Positions 53,022 to 60,825 of a stretch of DNA of 64,000 nucleotides are shown here, in pieces (positions within the stretch are counted from its first letter, which is position 1; every line of letters begins with the position of its first letter). The notes below the pieces were generated by a model. That model had not been told where the DNA came from and ran no database searches. It saw nothing but the letters and a program-made list of their open reading frames with translations. A program made the position numbers and the translations under genes. Source of the stretch: Pseudonocardia sp. ICBG1293 (GTDB taxonomy: Bacteria; Actinomycetota; Actinomycetes; Mycobacteriales; Pseudonocardiaceae); contig NZ_JAHLEL010000044.1 in the NCBI RefSeq assembly GCF_020131355.1, forward strand, positions 310,001-374,000. Reading direction: 5' to 3'.

Positions 53022-54739
53022 GAGACCTCCTCCTCGGGGTTCTCCGCGCTGGTGACGTGGCGCAGCTTCTTGAGGTCGTTCCACCGCCGACCGGTCAGGC
53101 GGTAGCCGGTGCCGGGGCCCGCGTAGTCGTTGGCGTCGTTGATGGCGGCCTGCGGGACGAAGTCCGCATCGAGGATCGCCGAGGTCTGCAGCAGGTCACC
53201 GGACACCCGCTGGCGCAGGACCTGCAGCAGGTTCTCCGCGACGTCGTGGAAGCCGGTGCGCTCCAGGATCCTCACCAGGTCCAGGCCGGTGGTACCGCGG
53301 TCCATGACCGACTGGGCGCCCTTGAGGTCCTCCAGGACCTCGCGCAGCGGGTAGTCGGCACTGGAGTTGGCGTAGGTGGCCGCCTCGACCTCCTCGTCGG
53401 TGATCCGCGGCAGGTCCAGCTCGGCGAACACGGCCTGCATCGCGCGGGCCGCCTTCTCGCGCACGGCGAGGATCTCCGGCTCCCGGACGTGACGCAGGCC
53501 GCCGTCGATCTGCAGGTCGCGCTGGATGGTGTTCCAGTCGTCGTAGTCCTCGACGTCGAGGTTCGACCCGGCGAACATGTTGTCCGAGTTCGGGACGCCC
53601 GAGAAGCCGGAGCACACCAGGTCCTGGCCGGACAGCAGCTGGGGCATGAGGCGGCTGGTGCGGCGCATCGCCGAGTGCGAGAAGGACTGGTCGTTGCCGG
53701 CCGCGCACTCCAGGTCGAGCATGTTGCAGACCAGGTTCTCCGCGGCCACGGCCCGGATGCCGCCGGGTACCGCACCGGGCACGCCGATGCAGCTGATCGA
53801 GCCGTTCTGCAGGCCCTGCACACCGGCGCCCTTGGCCATCAGGATGCAGCGGATCTCCAGGAACAGCATGGAGCGGCCCTCGGCGTTGCCCATCTGCACC
53901 TCCGACCCGGTGCCCGAGGTGAAGCGCATCTTGATGCCGCGCGAGGCGTAGGCACTGGCCAGGAACGACTTCGACCACGGGGTGTCGTCACCGTCGACGA
54001 ACACCGACTCGGTGCCGTAGACCGAGATCGTCTCGGCGTAGCCGGTGATGCCGCGCATGCCCAGGTCGAGCTCGGTGGCCTCCTCCAGCGCGCACTGGGT
54101 GATGACGCCGCCGCGGCCGGACTGGGCACCGACCTGCAGGCCGATGGCGACCAGCGGCGCGTACCGCAGGACGCCGAGGGTGGTCTCCATCTCGGCGAAG
54201 CCGCGCAGCGCGGCCTCTGCGGCGTCGGCGGCGACCTGGATGGGGTTGTCCCGGGCACTGGTGGAGTGCGCCTGGTTCGCGGGCGAGCGGCGGGCCCGCA
54301 TCTTCTGCATCGACATCATGATCTCGACGACGTTGAGCAGCTTGACGACGTCGAGCAGCTTGGCCGGGGTGAGACCGCGGGTGATGTCGAGGATCTCGGC
54401 CCGCGAGACCCCCGGGTCGACGAGCATCCGGGCGATGTCGGAGGACGGGATGGCGTTGGCGCGCTCGGCGACGTCGACGTCGATCGCGTGGTCGGCGATG
54501 AAGGTGTCCATGAAGTCGAACTCGGCGCGCGGGCGGCCGTCGAGCTCGACGACGACGCCGTCCTCGACCCGGACGCCGGGCTGCGGGTCGAAGTCGCTCT
54601 CCATCGCGACGAGGCCCTTCTCCGGCCACTCCTCGACGAACCCGTCGAGGTTGACCGGGCGGGACTCGAGCATGTCCGTGCGCTTGGACGTGCGGGTCCC
54701 GGTCGACCGGTCGCCCGTCCCGGGCAGGGTGCTGGTCAT
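53018..54739 (-). CDS. pduC: B12-dependent diol/glycerol dehydratase, large (alpha) subunit
   Basis: 573 aa, about 19 longer than Klebsiella PduC because of an N-terminal extension. With a constant +15 offset, the Klebsiella substrate, K+ and catalytic residues are all present: Q156, H158, E185, Q311, D350 and S377. Highly conserved blocks include TPWSKSFLASAYASRGIKMRF and SEVQMGNAEG. It dehydrates 1,2-propanediol, glycerol or ethanediol to the aldehyde by a radical mechanism. Diol versus glycerol preference is not decidable from sequence. No shell proteins or aldehyde dehydrogenase genes are nearby. Confidence 0.97.
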   Translation of the reverse strand: MTSTLPGTGDRSTGTRTSKRTDMLESRPVNLDGFVEEWPEKGLVAMESDFDPQPGVRVEDGVVVELDGRPRAEFDFMDTFIADHAIDVDVAERANAIPSSDIARMLVDPGVSRAEILDITRGLTPAKLLDVVKLLNVVEIMMSMQKMRARRSPANQAHSTSARDNPIQVAADAAEAALRGFAEMETTLGVLRYAPLVAIGLQVGAQSGRGGVITQCALEEATELDLGMRGITGYAETISVYGTESVFVDGDDTPWSKSFLASAYASRGIKMRFTSGTGSEVQMGNAEGRSMLFLEIRCILMAKGAGVQGLQNGSISCIGVPGAVPGGIRAVAAENLVCNMLDLECAAGNDQSFSHSAMRRTSRLMPQLLSGQDLVCSGFSGVPNSDNMFAGSNLDVEDYDDWNTIQRDLQIDGGLRHVREPEILAVREKAARAMQAVFAELDLPRITDEEVEAATYANSSADYPLREVLEDLKGAQSVMDRGTTGLDLVRILERTGFHDVAENLLQVLRQRVSGDLLQTSAILDADFVPQAAINDANDYAGPGTGYRLTGRRWNDLKKLRHVTSAENPEEEVS

Positions 54740-54742
54740 CGG

Positions 54743-55168
54743 TCAGTCTCCTTCGCGGGCGAGCAGGTCGCGGTCGGCGTAGACCGTCGCGGCCTCGCGG
54801 ACGAGGGCCGCGCAGGTGGTCGCGGAGTAGTCGTTCTCCAGCCGGTCGGCGATCTCGGCCAGCCGCGCCGCCGACGACGCGCGGGGGCGCAGGGCGTTGT
54901 AGATCGCGAGCACCTCCTCGTCGGGGACCGCGGTCAGCTCCGCGGCCCGGCGCATGTTGTCGGCGAGCTGACGACGCCCGACCGCGTCGGAGATCTCCCC
55001 CTGCAGCCGCAGCGTCTCGCGCGAGATGCGCAGGTCCTCGTTGCGGATCTCGCCGGACACGACGGCGGCCATGGTGACCTCCGACAGCGGCCGGCCGGTC
55101 GGGGTGCGGAGCAGGTCGGGCCGCTGCACGGACAGCGGGTAGTCGGCGGGGCCGAGGGTGGTGCTCAT
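54743..55168 (-). CDS. pduE: B12-dependent diol/glycerol dehydratase, small (gamma) subunit
   Basis: 141 aa whose ATG overlaps the aquaporin stop (ATGA). DYPLSVQRPDLLRTPTGRPLSEVTM and LQGEISDAVGRRQLADNMRRAAELTAVPDEEVLAIYNALRP match PduE. It comes before the large subunit, whereas pdu and dha operons place it after the medium subunit. Confidence 0.94.
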   Translation of the reverse strand: MSTTLGPADYPLSVQRPDLLRTPTGRPLSEVTMAAVVSGEIRNEDLRISRETLRLQGEISDAVGRRQLADNMRRAAELTAVPDEEVLAIYNALRPRASSAARLAEIADRLENDYSATTCAALVREAATVYADRDLLAREGD

Positions 55169-56025
55169 CGGTTCTCCTCCAGGCGGGACGCCACGGGCTG
55201 CTCGACCGGGGCCTCCGGGTGCGGGACGCGGCCGACGGGGGTCTCGCCGGTCGCGGCGGCCTCCAGCTCGGCCGGGGTGAGGAAGCGCTCGACCAGCAGG
55301 ACGAACGCGCCGCCCCCGATCAGGCCGCCGAGCAGCGGGGCGACGATCAGGAGCCACCAGTACGGGACGCCGGCGGCGGTGACGAACGCGGTGTCGTAGC
55401 CGGTGACGAACGAGGCCAGGCGCGGGCCGAGGTCGCGGGCGGGGTTGATCGCGTACCCGGCGTTGGCGCCGAAGGCGATCCCGATGCCGACGACCAGGAA
55501 GCCGATCAGGAAGGGCGCCATGTTGGCGCCGGGCGGGTTGTTGAGCGCGTTGGTCAGCGCGAAGATCACGAAGACGAGCAGGGCGGTGCCGACGACCTGG
55601 TCGCCGAACGCAGCGAAGATCGTGACGTGCTCGCCGGGCAGGGTGGAGAAGATGGTCTGCGTGGCGACGGTGTGACCGGGGTCGACGGCCGCGATCGGGC
55701 CGGCGTAGACGGCCCGCACGACGAGGGCGGCCAGGAAGGCCCCGACCGTCTGGGCCAGCCAGTAGGGCACGACCTTGCGCCAGGCGAAGCCCTGGAACAC
55801 GGCCAGCGCCAGGGTGACGGCCGGGTTGAGGTGGGCTCCGCTGACCCGGCCCGCGATGTAGACGCCCATGGTGACCGCGACGCCCCACCCCCAGACCAGG
55901 GTGCCCCAGTCGCCGTTCGCGCCCTCGGAGGTGACGACCTGGGCGACGGTGCCGCAGCCGATGAGGATGAGGACGAAGGTCCCGGCGAACTCGGCGGCGA
56001 GCTCGCCGGTGTCCCGGCGCGTCAC
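55165..56025 (-). CDS. glpF: Aquaglyceroporin (MIP family, NPARD type)
   Basis: 286 aa with six membrane helices. The two pore motifs are NPA at 67-69 and NPARD at 194-198; the Asp after the second is the mark of glycerol-conducting members. It overlaps genes on both sides by 4 bp (56022-56025 and 55165-55168), so it is translated with the dehydratase. It probably lets glycerol or propanediol into the cell for the enzyme encoded downstream. The acidic C-terminal tail is unremarkable. Confidence 0.93.
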   Translation of the reverse strand: MTRRDTGELAAEFAGTFVLILIGCGTVAQVVTSEGANGDWGTLVWGWGVAVTMGVYIAGRVSGAHLNPAVTLALAVFQGFAWRKVVPYWLAQTVGAFLAALVVRAVYAGPIAAVDPGHTVATQTIFSTLPGEHVTIFAAFGDQVVGTALLVFVIFALTNALNNPPGANMAPFLIGFLVVGIGIAFGANAGYAINPARDLGPRLASFVTGYDTAFVTAAGVPYWWLLIVAPLLGGLIGGGAFVLLVERFLTPAELEAAATGETPVGRVPHPEAPVEQPVASRLEENR

Positions 56026-56423
56026 GCCAGTGCCGCGACGGCGGCCTCGGCCACCGTCACGTCCTCCTCCACCGAGCCGGCACTGACCCCGACGGCGCCG
56101 ACCAGCTCGCCGTCGCGGTGGACGGGGATACCGCCGCCGAAGGCGACCATGCCGCCCGCGGTGTGCTCCAGGCCGTAGAGCTCGGCGCCGGGCTGGACCA
56201 GCGGGGTGAGGGCGGCGGTCGGCAGGTCCATCAGGATCGCGGTGCGCGCCTTGCGCTGGGCGATGTCGATGCTGGCGCGGATGGCGCCGTCCTGACGGGC
56301 GAAGGCGAGCAGGTGCCCGCCGTCGTCGACGACCGCGACGTTCATCGGCCGGCCGATCTCGGTCGCCTTCGCCAGTCCGGCCGCCAGCGCCTTCTCGGCG
56401 TCCTGGAGGGTCAGTCGTGCCAT
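56022..56423 (-). CDS. GlcG/HbpS-family protein (PduO C-terminal-like)
   Basis: 133 aa. It starts with LTLQDAEKALAAGLAKATEIGRPMNVAVVDDGGHLLAF and ends with GAVGVSAGSVEEDVTVAEAAVAAL, the GlcG/HbpS (DUF336) fold. The same domain forms the C-terminal half of PduO, the cobalamin adenosyltransferase of pdu operons, where it binds haem. It is the first gene of the dehydratase operon, so a cobalamin- or haem-related helper role is plausible. A paralogue lies at the window end. Confidence 0.9.
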   Translation of the reverse strand: MARLTLQDAEKALAAGLAKATEIGRPMNVAVVDDGGHLLAFARQDGAIRASIDIAQRKARTAILMDLPTAALTPLVQPGAELYGLEHTAGGMVAFGGGIPVHRDGELVGAVGVSAGSVEEDVTVAEAAVAALA

Positions 56424-56580
56424 CCGGGCCTCACTCCTCGTCGAGTCGGGCGGCCCGGGTCGGTACCGGGCACGTCCTCGACGCTAGGAGCGTGGTCACC
56501 CGCCGGATATGAGGGCTCTCCCTACCCCCACCCGTCCCCCACACCTTCGGGGCAGGTCCGAACGGACCACCCCGGACGCG
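56424..56580 (-). promoter_or_regulatory. Probable promoter region of the dehydratase operon
   Basis: 157 bp between the GAF/LuxR regulator stop and the first operon gene. The operon of seven genes (56423 to 50127) has almost no internal gaps, so its main promoter should lie here. I could not identify a firm operator; the segment around 56500-56520 (GGATATGAGGGCTCTCCC) is less GC-rich than its surroundings. Confidence 0.45.
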
Positions 56581-57648
56581 TCAGCTCCCCGCGCCGAAGC
56601 GCGCGAGCATGGTCCGGTTGCGGGCACCGGTCTTGCGCAACACGGCGCCGACGTGCTTCTCCACCGTCTTGACCGAGATCGCGAGCCGGGTGGCGATCTG
56701 CTTGTCCGCCAGGCCCTGCTCGACGAGCTCGCGTACCTCGCGCTCGCGCACGGTGAGGGTGTGCCCGCCCCGCGGGGCGACCGGCGTGCGCCCGGCGACC
56801 GCGGGCCCGGCCCGGCCCGGCGCGGGCGGGTCCGGCCAGCAGACCCGCACGCGGGTCCCCCACCCCGGGACGCTGTCGATGTCCCACCGGCCGCCCGCGG
56901 CCCGCACGGCGGCCTCGACCCGGTCCAGCCCGGAGCGCGGCGCCGTCGCCGGGTCGAACCCGCGGCCGTCGTCCTCCACGAGCAGGCGGACCGTGCCCGG
57001 CTCGAACACCAGCCCGACCCGCAGGCTGTCCGCGCCGGAGTGGTGCACGGCGTTGTCCAGGAGCAGCCGGGCGACCTCGTGCACCCCGACCGCGACGACC
57101 GGGTCCGGCACCCGCTCGGCGCCGAGGGTGACGACGCCGCCGCGGACACCGAGGGCGCGCAGCGCGCGGTCCAGCTCGGCGCGCAGCTCCGGGAGCAGCT
57201 GCGGGGCGACCGGTGCCGTCGCGACGGCCGGGTCGTCGGTGAGCAGCCGGACCGCCATCACCGCGACGGCGGCCTGCGCGGCGAACCCCTCGACCGCGGC
57301 GACGTCACGGGCCGAGAAGGATCCACCCCCTCCGAAAGCACAGGCCCCGAGCAGTTCGTCGTCCCACCACAGGGGCGCGCCGAGCACGTCCGGGGCGCCG
57401 GGTGCACCCCCCTCGACCAGGAGCGTCCGGGGCTCACGGACCAGGCGGGCCAGCACGTCGTCGACCGGCGGCAGCGGCGCACGCTGCACGAGCGGCGCAC
57501 GGTCCCCGACCAGGGTCACCACCCCGCCACCGCCGCCGAGACGGCGCGTGGTGCGCCGGACGAGGTCGTCCAGCAGCGCCGTCACACCCCGGTCCTGCGC
57601 CGCACCGTGAGTGAGGATCACCCGGTCCTCCCGGTATCCATCTTGCAT
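56581..57648 (-). CDS. GAF-HATPase-LuxR regulator
   Basis: 355 aa. Residues 10-150 resemble a GAF sensor. Residues 190-270 form a HATPase_c domain with VARLLLDNAVHHS (N-box) and VEDDGRGFDP (G1 box) and WGTRVRV. Residues 290-352 are a LuxR helix-turn-helix with LTVREREVRELVEQGLADKQIA and VKTVEKHVGAVLRKTGARNR. No HisKA_3 histidine or receiver domain is seen between them, so a kinase-like ATPase and DNA-binding output are joined in one chain. It lies just upstream of the dehydratase operon on the same strand, a likely activator. ATG at 57648 lacks a strong ribosome site; GTG at 57621 is an alternative. Confidence 0.88.
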   Translation of the reverse strand: MQDGYREDRVILTHGAAQDRGVTALLDDLVRRTTRRLGGGGGVVTLVGDRAPLVQRAPLPPVDDVLARLVREPRTLLVEGGAPGAPDVLGAPLWWDDELLGACAFGGGGSFSARDVAAVEGFAAQAAVAVMAVRLLTDDPAVATAPVAPQLLPELRAELDRALRALGVRGGVVTLGAERVPDPVVAVGVHEVARLLLDNAVHHSGADSLRVGLVFEPGTVRLLVEDDGRGFDPATAPRSGLDRVEAAVRAAGGRWDIDSVPGWGTRVRVCWPDPPAPGRAGPAVAGRTPVAPRGGHTLTVREREVRELVEQGLADKQIATRLAISVKTVEKHVGAVLRKTGARNRTMLARFGAGS

Positions 57649-57742
57649 CTATGCCGCATCGGTGGAGGTGACGGTAGGGATGCCGCCCGGAGCGGGCAAG
57701 CCTCGCGACAGCGGGCCGCGGGCGGTCGGGCATGATTCGGAC

Positions 57743-58420
57743 GTGGACGACGGGTCACGGACGAGCGGGAGCGCCACCGAACGGGCGTACCGGTTCGCCA
57801 AGGCCGGGATCCTCGACGGGACCCTTCCGGCCGGCGAGCTGATCAGCGAGGGCCAGGTCGCACGCCCCCTGCGTCTGAGCCGCACCCCGGTCCGCGAGGC
57901 GTTCCTGCAGCTGCAGGCGGAGGGGCTGCTCAAGCTCTACCCCAAGCGGGGCGCCCTGGTGGTGCCGGTCTCCCCCGGTGAGGTGGACGCCGTCGTGGAG
58001 GCCCGCGACGTCATCGAGTCGCACGCGATCACGACCGTCGTCGCGGTCGACGACGAGACCCTCGAGCACGTCGCGGCCGCGATGGGCGCGGCGATCGACG
58101 ACCAGGTCGCCGCGGTCGCCGCGCGCGACGAGCTGGCCTTCGTCGAGGCCGACCGGGTGTTCCACACCGTGCTGGTGCGGGCGGGGTGCCGCAGCATCCT
58201 GCTGGAGGTCTACGGCACGCTGCGCGACCGGCAGCTGCGGATGAACATGGGGGCGCTCGGCGGGCGGTTCCCCGGCCGGGCCGAGCGCCTGGTCACCGAG
58301 CACCGCCGGCTCCTCGATCGGCTGCGCGAGCGGGACCGCGACGGTGCCGTCGCGGCGCTGCGGGTACACCTGGCCGGCACCCGGGCGTCGGTGCTCGGCG
58401 CTCCCCCCGTCGGCGCCTGA
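57743..58420 (+). CDS. GntR-family (FCD) transcriptional regulator
   Basis: 225 aa. The winged helix has ERAYRFAKAGILDGTLPAGELI and the recognition segment LSRTPVREAFLQLQAEGLLKLYPKRGA. The C-terminal all-helical FCD ligand-binding domain contains EARDVIESHAI and FHTVLVRAG. Start choice is uncertain: ATG at 57680 has GGAGG 12 bp upstream and would add 21 residues. It is divergent from the GAF/LuxR regulator and close to the dehydratase operon, so it may respond to a substrate or product of that pathway. Confidence 0.88.
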   Translation: MDDGSRTSGSATERAYRFAKAGILDGTLPAGELISEGQVARPLRLSRTPVREAFLQLQAEGLLKLYPKRGALVVPVSPGEVDAVVEARDVIESHAITTVVAVDDETLEHVAAAMGAAIDDQVAAVAARDELAFVEADRVFHTVLVRAGCRSILLEVYGTLRDRQLRMNMGALGGRFPGRAERLVTEHRRLLDRLRERDRDGAVAALRVHLAGTRASVLGAPPVGA

Positions 58421-58429
58421 GCCGGGCCC

Positions 58430-58900
58430 TCAGTCCCGCAGCACCCGCACGACGACCGTGCTGCTCGCGCGGTCGTGCCAGCCGCGCCCGTCGGTGTCAC
58501 GCAGGAACGGCGGCAGCACCACCGCGATCATCGCGGTCCGCAGCACCGCCCGCGGTACGCCGACGTGGGTGGCCATGTCGGTGCGCGCCACCCGCGTCCC
58601 CAGCGCGAGGTGCCCGGGCGCGGCGCCGAGCACCGACACCGACAGCACGGTGAGGACGAACCACGTCCCGAGGACCCACCAGCTGAACGCCGGGGTACCG
58701 AGCGCGTCGACCCCCGCGACCAGCAGGACGAGCAGGTAGGACAGGAACCAGTCCAGGCAGATCCCGGCGACCCGGCGGCCGAACCCGGCGACGGAGTAGT
58801 GGCCGGTCGCCGGCAGCCCGAAGCGCTCACCGGGGTGTCCGGCCGGGGCGGCACCCCCGGCGGATGAACCGGGGAGCCAGGACTCGATCCAACGGGCCAT
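58430..58900 (-). CDS. RDD-family membrane protein
   Basis: 156 aa. MARWIESWLPGSSAGG precedes the RDD-type first helix (GFGRRVAGICLDWFLSYLLVLLV) in which the Arg and two Asp define the family; here the motif reads R-R-V...D-W. A third membrane helix lies near the C-terminus (VLRTAMIAVVLPPFL). Transport roles are known for a few members only. It occupies the Rv2219A position next to glnA, which supports orthology. Confidence 0.87.
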   Translation of the reverse strand: MARWIESWLPGSSAGGAAPAGHPGERFGLPATGHYSVAGFGRRVAGICLDWFLSYLLVLLVAGVDALGTPAFSWWVLGTWFVLTVLSVSVLGAAPGHLALGTRVARTDMATHVGVPRAVLRTAMIAVVLPPFLRDTDGRGWHDRASSTVVVRVLRD

Positions 58901-58990
58901 GCTCTCTAGCCTAGGCGCCGAGGCCGCACCACCGAGCGGGACCGGACCGGACACCGATGACGAACGTGATCGATGTCGCGGTCGGGTCAG

Positions 58991-59006
58991 TTAACGTCGG
59001 TGAAAC
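58991..59006 (+). promoter_or_regulatory. GlnR-type box upstream of glnA
   Basis: TTAAC-GTCGGT-GAAAC fits the actinobacterial GlnR pattern gTnAC-n6-GaAAC, differing only at the weakly conserved first base. It lies 78 bp upstream of the glnA GTG, a normal position for nitrogen control of glutamine synthetase. Confidence 0.7.
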
Positions 59007-59083
59007 AGGTGAGTGATGGGTGAGCAACACGGCACTCCTACCGTCACCCACGATCTCCACCAGCGAATGAAGGAGCCCAGAGA

Positions 59084-60505
59084 GTGTTCAGCAACGCCGA
59101 AGAGGTACTCAAGTACATCTCGGACGAGAAGGTCGAGTACGTCGACATCAGGTTCTGCGACCTGCCCGGCGTCATGCAGCACCTCACCGTCCCCGCCAAG
59201 ACGGCCGGCGACCTCCTGGAGAACGGTGCCGCGTTCGACGGCTCCTCCGTCCGCGGGTTCCAGGCGATCAACGAGTCCGACATGGCGCTGCACCCGGACA
59301 CGACGACCGCCCGTCTCGACCCGTTCCGCAAGCACAAGACGCTGAACATCAACTTCTTCGTGCACGACCCGATCACCGGTGAGCCCTACTCCCGGGACCC
59401 GCGGAACGTCGCCCGCAAGGCCCAGGAGTACCTGGCCGCCTCCGGCATCGCCGACACCGCGTACATGGCGCCCGAGGCCGAGTTCTACGTCTTCGACTCG
59501 ATCCGGTTCGGCACCGACCCGCACCAGGCCTACCACCACATCGACTCCGCGGAGGGCTGGTGGAACACCGGCCGCGAGGAGGTCGGGGGCAACCTGGGCT
59601 ACAAGGTCAACTACAAGGGCGGCTACTTCCCCGTCCCGCCGGTCGACCACTACGCCGACCTGCGCGCCGACATCGTCACCGCGATGCAGGCGTCGGGCTT
59701 CGAGGTGGAGCGCGAGCACCACGAGGTGGGCACCGCGGGCCAGGCCGAGATCAACTACAAGTTCGACACGCTGCTGCGTGCGGCCGACGACGTCATGCTC
59801 TTCAAGTACCTGGTGAAGAACGTCGCGTGGCAGAACGGCAAGACCGCGACCTTCATGCCGAAGCCGCTGTTCGGTGACAACGGCTCGGGCATGCACGTGC
59901 ACTCGTCGCTCTGGAAGGACGGGCAGCCGCTCTTCCACGACGAGTCCGGCTACGGCGGCCTGTCCGACACCGCCCGCTACTACATCGGCGGCCTGCTGCA
60001 CCACGCGCCGTCGCTGCTGGCGTTCACCAACCCGACGGTGAACTCCTACCACCGCCTGGTCCCGGGCTTCGAGGCGCCGGTCAACCTGGTCTACTCCGCG
60101 CGCAACCGCTCGGCCTGCATCCGGATCCCGCTGACCGGTGACAGCCCGAAGGCCAAGCGCGTCGAGTTCCGCTGCCCCGACTCGTCCGGCAACCCGTACC
60201 TCGCCTTCTCGGCGATCCTGATGGCCGGCCTCGACGGCATCAAGAACAAGATCGAGCCGCCGGCGCCGATCGACAAGGACCTCTACGAGCTCCCGCCGGA
60301 GGAGGCCAAGGACATCGCGCAGGTCCCGGCCTCGCTCGGTGCGGTCATCGACAAGCTGGAGCAGGACCACGACTACCTGCTCGAAGGTGGCGTGTTCACC
60401 CCGGACCTGATCGAGACCTGGATCTCCTACAAGCGGGAGAACGAGATCGACCCGCTGCGGCTGCGCCCGCACCCGTACGAGTTCGCCCTGTACTACGACG
60501 TCTGA
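59084..60505 (+). CDS. glnA: Glutamine synthetase, type I-beta
   Basis: 473 aa from a GTG with AGGAG upstream. DIRFCDLPGVMQHLTVP, PEAEFYVFDSIRF, DNGSGMHVHSSLWKDG, NPTVNSYHRLVPGFEAPVN and RIPLTGDSPKAKRVEFRCPD are class I signatures. Tyr401 in KDLYELPPEE is the adenylylation site, so GlnE control is expected. It condenses ammonia with glutamate using ATP. It corresponds to Rv2220 and ends the block syntenic with M. tuberculosis. Confidence 0.98.
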   Translation: MFSNAEEVLKYISDEKVEYVDIRFCDLPGVMQHLTVPAKTAGDLLENGAAFDGSSVRGFQAINESDMALHPDTTTARLDPFRKHKTLNINFFVHDPITGEPYSRDPRNVARKAQEYLAASGIADTAYMAPEAEFYVFDSIRFGTDPHQAYHHIDSAEGWWNTGREEVGGNLGYKVNYKGGYFPVPPVDHYADLRADIVTAMQASGFEVEREHHEVGTAGQAEINYKFDTLLRAADDVMLFKYLVKNVAWQNGKTATFMPKPLFGDNGSGMHVHSSLWKDGQPLFHDESGYGGLSDTARYYIGGLLHHAPSLLAFTNPTVNSYHRLVPGFEAPVNLVYSARNRSACIRIPLTGDSPKAKRVEFRCPDSSGNPYLAFSAILMAGLDGIKNKIEPPAPIDKDLYELPPEEAKDIAQVPASLGAVIDKLEQDHDYLLEGGVFTPDLIETWISYKRENEIDPLRLRPHPYEFALYYDV

Positions 60506-60511
60506 TCGTCC

Positions 60512-60548
60512 ATGGCGCCTGACCTGGTAGAACAGGGTCGGGCGCCAT
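60512..60548 (+). terminator. Terminator downstream of glnA
   Basis: ATGGCGCC and its complement, extended by a GACC/GGTC pairing with a one-base bulge, form a hairpin 7 bp after the glnA stop. A second hairpin lies at 60571-60620 (ACGACCGGCCCG against CGGGCCGTCGT). The remainder of the 320-bp gap to 60825 shows nothing else. Confidence 0.75.
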
Positions 60549-60825
60549 GATCAGGCCGTCTGGCATCCAGACGACCGGCCCGTTCTCCTCCGGCCTGCTC
60601 CGGGGAGGGCGGGCCGTCGTCGTTCCTGGCCACCGGGACCGCGTCCACCGCCCGCCCGGTCCGACTGTCGGTTCCGGTGCGGGTCGACCTGGCCTGAAGT
60701 CTCGGTCATGGTCGGACCCTGACTGCAAGCCTGCAACGAGGACAGCATGTGACCGGGATCCACGCGATGATCGTTCTTGTCGCAGGGCTACCGCCCGGAC
60801 GGTCTGTCGGATCCCAGGAGGCGTC

